This document shows, piece after piece, positions 8,946 through 17,353 of a stretch of DNA of 64,000 nt. The position numbers were made by a program, and so were the translations under genes. The notes beneath the pieces were generated by a model. That model saw only the letters and a program-made list of their open reading frames with translations. It had not been told where the DNA came from and searched no databases. Source of the DNA: Inhella inkyongensis (GTDB taxonomy: Bacteria; Pseudomonadota; Gammaproteobacteria; Burkholderiales; Burkholderiaceae_C). The stretch covers positions 3,534,001 to 3,598,000 of the forward strand of contig NZ_CP040709.1 in the NCBI RefSeq assembly GCF_005952805.1, in the 5' to 3' direction. The stretch's first letter is position 1. Every line of letters begins with the position of its first letter.

Positions 8946-9509
8946 ATGCGTCGCCCCATGCGAACCCCCTCTCGCCGAATGCCCGAATTCAGCGGCAGAC
9001 CCCTCGGCCTTCGGGACGCCCTGACGTTGGCCTGCCTTGCGATGGGTCTCCTTTACGTCTTCTTTGTCCATCCCTGGACGGTCGCGCTGGTACTGGCTCT
9101 GCTCCTCCTCGGAGCACTGTGCGCACGCCATGCAGCGCACCAGCAAGCCCACCAACTCCGCCAACTTGCCGCATCCCGACCCAACGAATCGATCTGCGAC
9201 TTCGCACGTGCCTTTGACTTGCGAGAGGTGGACAGCTGGATCGTTCGTGCGGTGTACGAGCAGGTTCAAGCCCAGCTGCACCAGGTCCATCCGCAGTTCC
9301 CACTGCGCGCCTCCGACCGGCTGATGGCAGATCTACAACTCGATGCTGACGACATCGACCTGGACCTCGCGCCCCAAATCGAGCAACGTACCGGCAGAAG
9401 CCTGGACCGGGCGGAACGGAATCCGCTGTTTGGCAAGGTCATTACGCTGGGTGACCTGGTGCGCTTCTTCCAAGGGCAGGCTCCACAGCGGCAGGTTCAG
9501 GCCAGCTAA
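8946..9509 (+). CDS. Small membrane protein with an acyl-carrier-like cytosolic domain
   Basis: About 187 aa. A basic N-terminus leads into two hydrophobic helices (LTLACLAMGLLYVFFVHPW and VALVLALLLLGALCA), followed by a soluble domain. The end of that domain (ASDRLMADLQLDADDIDLDL then GKVITLGDLVRFF) resembles carrier-protein-like folds such as DUF1493, with Asp-Asp where a phosphopantetheinylated Ser would sit, so it is probably not modified. The start is uncertain: ATGs at 8946, 8958 and 8979 all lack a good ribosome-binding site. Its TAA overlaps the nasA TAG from the other strand within one CTAA. Function unknown; the domain comparison is from memory of the pattern. Confidence 0.6.
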   Translation: MRRPMRTPSRRMPEFSGRPLGLRDALTLACLAMGLLYVFFVHPWTVALVLALLLLGALCARHAAHQQAHQLRQLAASRPNESICDFARAFDLREVDSWIVRAVYEQVQAQLHQVHPQFPLRASDRLMADLQLDADDIDLDLAPQIEQRTGRSLDRAERNPLFGKVITLGDLVRFFQGQAPQRQVQAS

Positions 9510-12277
9510 GGCGTCGCCTCAGCAACACCTGCCTGGCTTGCGGGGCACCAATCAGGCGCCTGCGCCACCATCCGCCGCAGCGCCGGCAAGCAAGAGCCGC
9601 ATTGCGTGCCGCAGCGCAGCGCGGCCTGCAGTCCGGCCAGGTCGCGCACGCCCTCGGCCATGCATCGGCGGATCTGGTCCTCGCGCACGTCCAGGCAGTT
9701 GCACACCTGCGCGGCCGGCGGTGCGCTCAAGGCGGCATCGGGTGGTCGGCCGGGCCCCAACAGCCAGCGCCCCAGCGCACGCACGTTCTGTTGGGTCTGC
9801 CACAGCGGCAGCAACCAAGCTCCCTCGTCCTGCCGACCGATGCGCGCAAAGGCCTGCAGGCGATCCCCCTCCAGGCGCAGGCTGCGCAGCCGGCCCTGGG
9901 CGCTGTCGGCGTAGCGGTGGCTGCCGGGCCCCTGCAGATCCAGCGCCGCCGTCAAGCGCTCGATCCACGCTGGGGCGGGCGGCGCGGCAATGGCCGCCTC
10001 CAGAACCCACCCGAGCCGGCCCGCTGGGGCTTGCGGCGCGGGCAGGCAGTGGGCCTGATCGGTCTCGGCCATCAGGGCCTGCAGAGCACTGCGCAAAATC
10101 GGCTCTTGGCTGGGCAGCACGAAGGCGCCGGCACTGACGCGCCAAGGCAGCTCCACCGCTTCAATCTGGGCGGCGCTGAACTTCAGCTCGGGCTGCTGAC
10201 TGTCTGGACAGCGTGCTGCAGCACTCACTTCATTGACGCCGTGGCGCAGGAACTCCGGCCCCCAGTGCATGGGCAGATCCGCCGCGCCCAGGCGCAGGCT
10301 GCGGTCCAACTGCAGCGGCAGCAGCACGGCGCCCCGTGCCGTGCTCACGCGCACCAGGTCGCCGTCGGCCAGCCCTCGCCGCGCAGCGTCCTGGGGGTGC
10401 AGGCGCAGCTTGGGCTGGGGGGTGTGGGCGAACAGAGTCGGCACACGGCCGCTGCGGCTCATGCCATGCCATTGGTCGCGCAGCCGGCTGCTGAGCAAGG
10501 CAAACGGCCGCTGGGGGCTGAGGCGCTCGGCCGGCGCCTGGTAGGGTTTGGCGATGAAGCGTGCACGGCCGTCAGGAAAGACAAAACGGGCGTCGGTGTA
10601 GAGGCGATTCGTGGGGCCCTGCACAAAGGGCCATTGCTGCGGACCATCCCGGTCCAGCGCGGCCCAGCTCAGGCCGCCGATGTCGAGGTCGCGCCCGCGC
10701 GTGGTCTCGCGGTGCTGCAGCCACAGCGACTCAGGCCCCTCATCGGCGCGGAACAGGGGCGCCAGACCGGGGCGCAGTTGCGGCTCCAACCGCAGCGCCA
10801 CGTCGCGCACGATGCGCCAGTCCGCGCGCGCCTCACCCGGCGGTGCCAGGGCCGCGCGCACGCGGCTGATGCGGCGCTCGCTATTGGTCACCGTGCCCTC
10901 CTTCTCGCCCCAACTGGCGGCCGGCAGCACCCAGTCGGCATAGGCCTCGGTGGCGGTGCCGGCAAAGGCTTCCTGCAGCACCACCAGCTCGCAGCGTTGC
11001 AGAGCCTGGCGCACCAGGGCCTGGTCCGGCAGAGACTGGGCCGGATTGGTGCACGCGATCCACAGCGCCTTGACCTCGCCCCGCGCCGCCCCTTCGAACA
11101 GGGCCAGCGCGGTGTGGCCCGGACCGGGCAGGGTCTCGCTCGCATCCAGGCCCCAGAGCGCGGCCACCTCGGCGCGCTGCGCCGGATCGGCCGGGTCGCG
11201 GTGACCGGGCAGCAGCGTGGCCATGCCGCCAGCCTCGCGTCCGCCCATGGCATTGGGCTGGCCGGTGAGCGAGAAGGGCCCGGCGCCCGGCTTGCCGATC
11301 TGGGCGGTGGCGAGGTGCAAGTTGATCAACGCCGTGTTCTTGGCCGTGCCGCTGCTGCTCTGATTCAGGCCCTGGCAGTAAAGGCTCAGGCTACCGGCGG
11401 CACGCGCAAACCACTCGGCCGCCGTCCAGAGATCGACCTCGCGCAGCCCGCAGACCTGCGCCGCGCGCGCCGGGGTCCACTCGCGCACCAGGGCCTTCAG
11501 CGCGTCAAAGCCTTCCGTGCGCGCCGCGATGAAGTCCTGATCCACCCAGCCGTTCCAGATCCAGGCATGCAGCAGTCCGTGCAGCAGGGCCACGTCGGTG
11601 CCTGGCTGCAGCTGCAGATGCAGATCGGCCAGCTCGGCACTCTCGGTGCGACGCGGGTCCACCACGATCAGCTTCTGTCCGGGCCGACCGGCCCGATGCG
11701 CGCGGGCAGCCTCTAGGCGTCGGAACAGCACCGGGTGGGCCCAGGCCGGATTGGCGCCGATGACCAGGATGCACTCGGCCTGTTCCACATCCTCGTAGCT
11801 GCAGGGCGGCGCATCGGCGCCCAGGCTCTGCTTGTAGCCGGCCACCGCCGAGCTCATGCACAGGCGCGAGTTGGAGTCGATGTGTGGGGTCTTGATGACG
11901 CCCCGCGCCAGCTTGTTGAAGGCGCAGTAGTCCTCGGTCAGCAACTGGCCGCTGATGTAGAAGCCGATGGCCTCGGGGCCATGCTGGCGGCGGATGCGCA
12001 GCAGCTCGGCGGCCAGGCGCTCGTTCGCCATATCCCAGCTGCTGGGCCGCAATGCGCCGCCCCGCGCCGCGCGCCATTGGGGTGTCAGCAGGCGCTGCGT
12101 CTGGCGCACCAGGGGGCTGGCCGTGTGGTGCAGATTGATGCCCTTGCTGCACAGGCGCCCGAAGTTCGCCGGGTGATCGGGGTCGCCCCGCACCCCGGTG
12201 ATCTGCTGGCCGTCGTGTTCGATGACGACGCCACATCCCACTCCACAGTAGGGACAGGTGGACTTCGTTTCCAACAT
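9506..12277 (-). CDS. nasA: Assimilatory nitrate reductase, catalytic subunit with fused [2Fe-2S] domain
   Basis: Reduces nitrate to nitrite in the cytosol with a bis-MGD molybdenum centre. The 923-aa product begins with the [4Fe-4S] motif CPYCGVGCG (C8, C11, C15, closing Cys in GRLCSKG). The probable Mo-ligand Cys is C140 in SRLCMSS, and molybdopterin dinucleotide-binding folds run to about residue 700. The last 70 residues form a BFD-like [2Fe-2S] domain (VCNCLDV near 857, then CGTQCGSC), as in NasA enzymes that take electrons from a flavoprotein. Its ATG shares one base with the nirD stop, so it is the translationally coupled last gene of nrtABC-nirBD-nasA. Confidence 0.95.
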   Translation of the reverse strand: MLETKSTCPYCGVGCGVVIEHDGQQITGVRGDPDHPANFGRLCSKGINLHHTASPLVRQTQRLLTPQWRAARGGALRPSSWDMANERLAAELLRIRRQHGPEAIGFYISGQLLTEDYCAFNKLARGVIKTPHIDSNSRLCMSSAVAGYKQSLGADAPPCSYEDVEQAECILVIGANPAWAHPVLFRRLEAARAHRAGRPGQKLIVVDPRRTESAELADLHLQLQPGTDVALLHGLLHAWIWNGWVDQDFIAARTEGFDALKALVREWTPARAAQVCGLREVDLWTAAEWFARAAGSLSLYCQGLNQSSSGTAKNTALINLHLATAQIGKPGAGPFSLTGQPNAMGGREAGGMATLLPGHRDPADPAQRAEVAALWGLDASETLPGPGHTALALFEGAARGEVKALWIACTNPAQSLPDQALVRQALQRCELVVLQEAFAGTATEAYADWVLPAASWGEKEGTVTNSERRISRVRAALAPPGEARADWRIVRDVALRLEPQLRPGLAPLFRADEGPESLWLQHRETTRGRDLDIGGLSWAALDRDGPQQWPFVQGPTNRLYTDARFVFPDGRARFIAKPYQAPAERLSPQRPFALLSSRLRDQWHGMSRSGRVPTLFAHTPQPKLRLHPQDAARRGLADGDLVRVSTARGAVLLPLQLDRSLRLGAADLPMHWGPEFLRHGVNEVSAAARCPDSQQPELKFSAAQIEAVELPWRVSAGAFVLPSQEPILRSALQALMAETDQAHCLPAPQAPAGRLGWVLEAAIAAPPAPAWIERLTAALDLQGPGSHRYADSAQGRLRSLRLEGDRLQAFARIGRQDEGAWLLPLWQTQQNVRALGRWLLGPGRPPDAALSAPPAAQVCNCLDVREDQIRRCMAEGVRDLAGLQAALRCGTQCGSCLPALRRMVAQAPDWCPASQAGVAEATP

Positions 12278-12681
12278 CAGGCGGGGGCCGGGTTGGGGAT
12301 GATCGCGATGCGCTTGGCGCAGGGGCCGGCCACGGGCGGGGCGAGGTCCAGTGCGTGCTCGTCCAACTCTTGCTGCAGCAACTGGATCACGCCCTCGACG
12401 ACTTGCACTTGAAAAACCGGCGTGCAGCCTTCATCCGGCGCATGGGCTTGGCCGCTGGCTAGGCCAATCGTCCAATGGTGCAAGGGGCAGGCCACGCTGC
12501 GGCCAAACACCAGGCCCTGGCTAAGTGGCCCGCCCTTGTGCGGGCAGCGGTCCAGCAGCGCGAAGACCTCGTCGTTGGCCGTGCGGAACAAGGCCACGTC
12601 CATGCCGCGGGCGCGGGCCACGCGGCGGGCGCCCAGCAGGGGGATGTCGTGGAGGTGGCAGATGGGTTTCCAGGTGTTCAT
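12277..12681 (-). CDS. nirD: Nitrite reductase (NADH) small subunit, Rieske type
   Basis: 134-aa partner of NirB in NADH-dependent reduction of nitrite to ammonium. The Rieske-like motifs are complete, CPHKGG and CPLHHW, giving two Cys and two His ligands; in some NirD proteins these are lost. It is separated from nirB by a 550-bp gap almost filled by a palindromic repeat element, which is unusual because nirB and nirD normally abut. No convincing ribosome-binding site precedes its ATG. The nirD stop and nasA start overlap (TGATG). Confidence 0.92.
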   Translation of the reverse strand: MNTWKPICHLHDIPLLGARRVARARGMDVALFRTANDEVFALLDRCPHKGGPLSQGLVFGRSVACPLHHWTIGLASGQAHAPDEGCTPVFQVQVVEGVIQLLQQELDEHALDLAPPVAGPCAKRIAIIPNPAPA

Positions 12682-12717
12682 GGGGATTCGTAGGTCGCTG
12701 TGTGTGTGTTCATGTGA

Positions 12718-13204
12718 CAGCCCGCAGGGGCTTCACCCCTGCACCCGACCCCATTTCTCTTTGCGTCGCCAAAGAGAAATGGGGGAAAGAGAAAGGTGAC
12801 CCCGGGAAACGGAGCGACTGGCTGAAGTCCGGGCTGTTCGGCTGTTGGCTGTTTGGGGGTCCCCCTATGCCAAGCCGAGGAGCGCAGAAGGACAGGCCAG
12901 CGCGCGTCAGCGCGCCACGTGAACTAACTCGGCGCGGCCGTTCAAACGCAGTGAGCGCAGCGAACGGAGTGCGTTCCGCGCCTGGGCTGAGCCCGGACAG
13001 GGGACAGTCCCTGCGGACTGTCCGCCTGCCTGGCGAAGGCCTTTGCGCCTGCAAGCGCAAAGGCCTGGCTTTCGAGCACCACAGGGAACCGCTCGCCGCA
13101 GGCGGGCGGCGCTGGCATCGGGGGTCGCCTTTCTCTTTCCCCCTTTCTCTTTGGCGAAGCAAAGAAAAGGGGGGCGGGTGCAGGGGTGAAGCCCCTGCGG
13201 GCTG
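12718..13204. repeat. 487-bp mosaic intergenic element with 85-base inverted termini
   Basis: The ends (12718-12803 and 13120-13204) are inverted copies. The first 30 bases are identical after reverse-complementing, and the rest differs by a few changes. Each arm holds a small hairpin (GCAGGGG/CCCCTGC) and the motif TTTCTCTTTGC-TTCGCCAAAGAGAAA. Inside, 12827-12898 is an inverted copy (about 95% by eye) of 33124-33194 in the second element, and 12927-12982 matches 33285-33340 in direct orientation. No reading frame looks real. It lies between nirB and nirD on the operon's own transcript. Confidence 0.85.
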
Positions 13205-13233
13205 CCCCATTCCAATCACCCAGCGAGCAAGGC

Positions 13234-15681
13234 TCATGACGGCACCGCCTCAAACTGCCGCAAATCCACCCGTGCCTGCTCAAACTCAAACCAAGGATCC
13301 GGCTCGCCATCGAGCGCGAACTGCAGCTGCTGCCACAGAGCACGGCGCCCTTCAATGTCCTCGACGATGCGACGCTTCACGTGGTCCAGGCCCACACGCG
13401 CCAGGTAATGCACGGTGCGCTCCAGGTACCAGGCTTCCAGCCGGTAAAGCTGCAAGAACGCACCGCTGACCTCCAGCACCTCGGCGGCGGTCTTGACCTT
13501 GCACAGGAACTGAGCCACCTCGGTCTTGATGCCGCCGTTGCCGCCCACATGGATCTCCCAACCGGAATCCACACCGACCACGCCAACGTCCTTGATGCCG
13601 GACTCCGCACAGTTGCGCGGACAACCCGAGACCGCGAGCTTGACCTTGTGCGGCGCCGGCATGCGCCACAGCGCACGCTCGAGAATCTTGCCCATCTGCG
13701 TGCTGTCCTGGGTGCCAAAGCGGCACCACTCCGAGCCCACGCAGGTCTTCACGGTGCGCAAGGCCTTGGCATAGGCATGGCCGCTGGGCATGCCTATGTC
13801 TTTCCACACCAAGGGCAGGTCTTCCTTCTTCACGCCCAGCAGGTCGATGCGCTGCCCGCCCGTCACCTTCACGGTGGGAATCTGGTACTTGTCCACCACA
13901 TCGGCAATGCGCCGCAGCTCGGCCGCCGAGGTCTCGCCGCCCCACATGCGCGGCACCACCGAGTAGGTCCCGTCCTTCTGGATGTTGGCGTGACTGCGCT
14001 CGTTGATCAGCCGGCTCTGCGGGTCGTCCTGCGCCTCCTTCGACCAGGTGCTGATCAGGTAATAGTTGATCGCCGGACGGCAGGTGCTGCAGCCATTCGG
14101 GCTTTGCCAGCCCAAGGCATGGAAGACCTCCTCCTTGCTCAGCAGATGGCCCTTGGCAATCAGGTCGCGCACCTCCTGATGACTGGCCTGCGTGCAGCCA
14201 CAGATCGCCTTCTTCTTGGGCGCGGCGGAGTAGTCACCGCCCGCCGTCACCATGATCAGTTGCTCCACCAGGCCGGTGCAGGAGCCACAGGACGCGGAGG
14301 CCTTGGTGTGCTTGCGCACGTCTTCCAGCGTGAACAGGCCTTTGTCCCGAATGGCCTTGCAGATGGCGCCCTTGGTGACGCCGTTGCAACCGCAGACCTC
14401 ATCACCGTCCTGCAGCGCGGCGGCGCGGTTCTGGCCCTGGTGCCCCAGATCGCCGACATTGGATTCGCCAAACATCAGCCGGTCGCGAATGTCGGCGATC
14501 GGCCGTCCTTCGCGCAGCAGCTTGAAGTACCAGCCGCCGTCCACCGTGTCGCCGTACAGGCAGGCCCCCACCAGGCGGTCGTCCTGAATCACCAGCTTCT
14601 TGTAGACCCCGGCAAAGGGGTCGCTCATCACGATCTCCTCGCGCCCCTCGCCACCCATGAAGTCGCCGGCCGAGAACAGATCGATGCCGGTGACCTTCAG
14701 CTTGGTGCTGGTCTGCGAACCGGTGTAGCGACCGATGCCGAACTGCGCCAGATGGGTGGCGCACACCTTGCCCTGTTCGAACAAGGGCGCCACCAGGCCA
14801 TAGGCCACGCCGCGGTGCGCCGCGCACTCGCCGAGGGCATAGATGCGCGGGTCGGTCACGGTCTGCAGGGTGTCACTGACGACCACACCGCGCTGGCAGT
14901 GCAGGCCGGCGCGCTCAGCCAGTTCGGTGTTCGGCCGGATGCCGGCGGCCATCACCACCAGGTCGGCCGGGATCTCCTCGCCACCCTTGAACTGGACGGC
15001 CATGACCCGGCCGCTGCGTCCATCGTCCGTGTCGCCGATCAGGGCCTGGGTGTGGGTGCCGGTGCGGAAACGCAGGCCGCGTGCCTCCAGGGATCGCTGC
15101 AGCAGGTCCGCTGCCATCCGATCGAGCTGGCGCTCCATCAGCCACTCCCCCAGATGCACCACGGTGACCTGCATCCCGCGCAGCATCAGTCCGTTGGCAG
15201 CCTCCAGACCCAGCAGGCCGCCGCCAATCACCACGGCGTGGCGGTACTTCGCACTGGCCTCGATCATGGCCTGGGTGTCGGCAATGTCCCGGTAGGCCAG
15301 CACCCCGTCCAGGCCCTTGCCAGGAATGGGCGGGATGAAGGGCAGCGAGCCGGTGGCCAGCAGCAGGCGGTCGTAGTCGGCGGCCGCTCCATCGGCCGCG
15401 ATCACGCGCCGGCGCAAGCGATCAATCTGCGTCACCGGCTTGCCCAGGTGCAGGGTAATGCCGTGCTCGGCATACCAGCTCAGCGGGTTCAGCACGATTT
15501 CGTCCAGCGTCTGCTCGCCGGCCAGCACCGGGCTCAGGAGGATGCGGTTGTAGTTCGGGTGCGGCTCGGCCCCGAACACCGTGATGTCGTAGAGATCGGG
15601 CGCGATCTTCAACAACTCCTCGAGCGTGCGCACGCCGGCCATGCCATTGCCCACCAGCACCAGTTTTTGTCTTGCCGTCAT
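13234..15681 (-). CDS. nirB: Nitrite reductase (NADH) large subunit
   Basis: Six-electron reduction of nitrite to ammonium, cytosolic. The 815-aa protein shows the full domain order: FAD-binding motif VGNGMAG (10-16), NADH-binding GGGLLGLEAANGL (about 150), BFD-like [2Fe-2S] region (VCGCNGVTKGAICKAI near 427, with further CGSC and CGC pairs), and the sulfite/nitrite-reductase-like C-terminal half. In the latter, TCVGSEWC (near 645) and SGCPRNC (near 683) supply the four Cys for the siroheme-[4Fe-4S] centre. The start ATG overlaps the nrtC stop (ATGA). The nirD partner lies beyond the repeat element downstream. Confidence 0.96.
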   Translation of the reverse strand: MTARQKLVLVGNGMAGVRTLEELLKIAPDLYDITVFGAEPHPNYNRILLSPVLAGEQTLDEIVLNPLSWYAEHGITLHLGKPVTQIDRLRRRVIAADGAAADYDRLLLATGSLPFIPPIPGKGLDGVLAYRDIADTQAMIEASAKYRHAVVIGGGLLGLEAANGLMLRGMQVTVVHLGEWLMERQLDRMAADLLQRSLEARGLRFRTGTHTQALIGDTDDGRSGRVMAVQFKGGEEIPADLVVMAAGIRPNTELAERAGLHCQRGVVVSDTLQTVTDPRIYALGECAAHRGVAYGLVAPLFEQGKVCATHLAQFGIGRYTGSQTSTKLKVTGIDLFSAGDFMGGEGREEIVMSDPFAGVYKKLVIQDDRLVGACLYGDTVDGGWYFKLLREGRPIADIRDRLMFGESNVGDLGHQGQNRAAALQDGDEVCGCNGVTKGAICKAIRDKGLFTLEDVRKHTKASASCGSCTGLVEQLIMVTAGGDYSAAPKKKAICGCTQASHQEVRDLIAKGHLLSKEEVFHALGWQSPNGCSTCRPAINYYLISTWSKEAQDDPQSRLINERSHANIQKDGTYSVVPRMWGGETSAAELRRIADVVDKYQIPTVKVTGGQRIDLLGVKKEDLPLVWKDIGMPSGHAYAKALRTVKTCVGSEWCRFGTQDSTQMGKILERALWRMPAPHKVKLAVSGCPRNCAESGIKDVGVVGVDSGWEIHVGGNGGIKTEVAQFLCKVKTAAEVLEVSGAFLQLYRLEAWYLERTVHYLARVGLDHVKRRIVEDIEGRRALWQQLQFALDGEPDPWFEFEQARVDLRQFEAVPS

Positions 15682-16469
15682 GCCTGGGCCTCCAGGGGAT
15701 GGTTCTGGCGGGTGTAGAGGAAGTCGATCACCGCCTTGCGCGCCTGCATATAGGCGGGCTCCTCGGCCAAGGCCACGCGATTGCGCGGGCGTGGCAGGTC
15801 CACCGCCAGCACCTGCCCGATGGTGGCGGCCGGGCCATTGCTCAGCATCACGATGCGGTCACTCAGCAGCACCGCCTCGTCCACGTCGTGGGTCACCATC
15901 ACCACGGTGGACCGGGTGCGCGCCACGATGGCCAGCAGCTCGTCCTGCAGCTTCGCGCGGGTCAGGGCGTCCAACGCGCCAAAAGGCTCGTCCATCAGCA
16001 ACACCTTGGGCTCCATGGCCAAAGCGCGCGCAATGCCCACACGCTGCTTCATGCCGCCGCTGATCTCGGCCGGCCGCTTGGCGGCCGCGGCCGCCATGCC
16101 CACCAGGTCCAGCGCGGCCTGCACCCGTTCGCGCAGGCGGGCACGGCTCTCGCGCGCCCCGAACACCTGCTCCACCGCCAGCATCACGTTGTCGGCGCAG
16201 GACAGCCAAGGCAGCAGCGAGCGGTTCTGGAACACCACCGCGCGTTCGGGCCCGGGCCGCGCGATCTCGCGGCCGTCACAGATCAACACCCCCGAGCTCG
16301 GCTTGAGCAGGCCCGCGATCAGGTTCAAGAGCGTGCTCTTGCCGCACCCGCTGTGCCCGATCAAGGACACAAACTCCCCGGCGGCGATGCGCAGATGAAT
16401 TGGGCTCAGCGCATGAAAGCGCCCGCGCGCGGTGTCGAACACCATGTCAGCGCCTTGGATCTCAATCAT
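15678..16469 (-). CDS. nrtC: Nitrate/nitrite ABC transporter, ATP-binding subunit
   Basis: 263-aa ATPase energising nitrate import. Walker A is GHSGCGKST (about residues 37-45), the signature is EISGGMKQRVGIARAL, Walker B is VLLMDEPFGALD, and the switch His is in VTHDVDEAV. It is a short NrtD/TauB-like ATPase; the C-terminal NrtA-like extension of cyanobacterial NrtC is absent, so the letter C follows the local nrtABC order only. GGAGG seven bases upstream supports the start. It overlaps nrtB by 8 bp and nirB by 4 bp, giving tight translational coupling of uptake to reduction. Confidence 0.92.
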   Translation of the reverse strand: MIEIQGADMVFDTARGRFHALSPIHLRIAAGEFVSLIGHSGCGKSTLLNLIAGLLKPSSGVLICDGREIARPGPERAVVFQNRSLLPWLSCADNVMLAVEQVFGARESRARLRERVQAALDLVGMAAAAAKRPAEISGGMKQRVGIARALAMEPKVLLMDEPFGALDALTRAKLQDELLAIVARTRSTVVMVTHDVDEAVLLSDRIVMLSNGPAATIGQVLAVDLPRPRNRVALAEEPAYMQARKAVIDFLYTRQNHPLEAQA

Positions 16470-17343
16470 GGGAAAACCTCCGGCCCACGGCCATCAACAG
16501 CTGCTCCAGCAGCAGGCCGACCAGGCCGATCACGAAGATGGCAATCAGGATGTGGGCGACGTTCAGGTTGTTCCACTCATCCCACAGCCAGAAGCCGATG
16601 CCGGCGCCGCCGGTCAGCATCTCGGCCGCCACGATCACCAGCCAGGCCGTACCCACCGAGAGGCGCACACCGGTCAGCAAATAGGGCAGCACCGCCGGAA
16701 AGAGGATGCGCGTGATGAGCTTCCACTCGGACAGATTCAGCACCCGCGCCACATTCAGATAGTCCTGCGGCACGCGCTGCACACCCTGGGCGGTGTTGAG
16801 GATCATGGGCCAGATGGAACAGATGAAGATCGTCCAGATCGCCGCCGGGTCCGCGCTCTTGAAGGCCAGCAGGCCGATGGGCAGCCAGGCCAGCGGGCTG
16901 ACCGGCCGCAGCAGGCTGATCAGCGGCCCCAGCATCTGCGCCAAAAAGGCAAAACGCCCGAGCGCAAAGCCCAGCGGAATGCCCACCAGGGCCGCCAGCC
17001 CAAAGCCGATTCCCACACGCTGCAGGCTGGCCAGGATGTTCCAGCCGATGCCCTGGTCGTTGGGGCCCTTGACATAGAAGGGGTCAGCGAACAGTTGCAG
17101 CGCCGCGCCCCAGGTGGCGGCCGGGGTGGGAAAGGCGCCGCCCTTTTGCGTCAGCAGGGTCCACAGACCCACCAACAAGGCCATGCCGATGGTGGGCGCC
17201 AGGACCGGCAAGAGCCAAGGGCGCAGAGACCGGCGTGGGCGCGGGGCCGCCGAGGGCGCAAGCGGCCGGGCCGCGGCGACGACGGGGGGTGGGGACGCTG
17301 CGGCCGCCTCGGACGGCGGCACGGTGAGTGGGGTGGCCAACAT
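16462..17343 (-). CDS. nrtB: Nitrate/nitrite ABC transporter, permease subunit
   Basis: 293-aa inner-membrane permease of the NitT/TauT type. After a cytosolic Ala/Pro-rich N-terminal extension of about 55 residues come a first helix (LLPVLAPTIGMALLVGLWTLL), further helices, and the EAA-type coupling loop around ADPAAIWTIFICSIWPMILN. The ATG at 17343 is chosen because GAGGAG lies ten bases upstream and 10 bp separate it from the nrtA stop; a longer frame would overlap nrtA. It acts with NrtA and the ATPase encoded next. Confidence 0.9.
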   Translation of the reverse strand: MLATPLTVPPSEAAAASPPPVVAAARPLAPSAAPRPRRSLRPWLLPVLAPTIGMALLVGLWTLLTQKGGAFPTPAATWGAALQLFADPFYVKGPNDQGIGWNILASLQRVGIGFGLAALVGIPLGFALGRFAFLAQMLGPLISLLRPVSPLAWLPIGLLAFKSADPAAIWTIFICSIWPMILNTAQGVQRVPQDYLNVARVLNLSEWKLITRILFPAVLPYLLTGVRLSVGTAWLVIVAAEMLTGGAGIGFWLWDEWNNLNVAHILIAIFVIGLVGLLLEQLLMAVGRRFSHD

Positions 17344-17353
17344 CGCGCCCTCC

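Noticed and set aside
12525..13469. Arg/Pro-rich frames inside the two mosaic elements
   Set aside because: They arise from palindromic GC-rich DNA and read through both inverted arms; there is no family resemblance.
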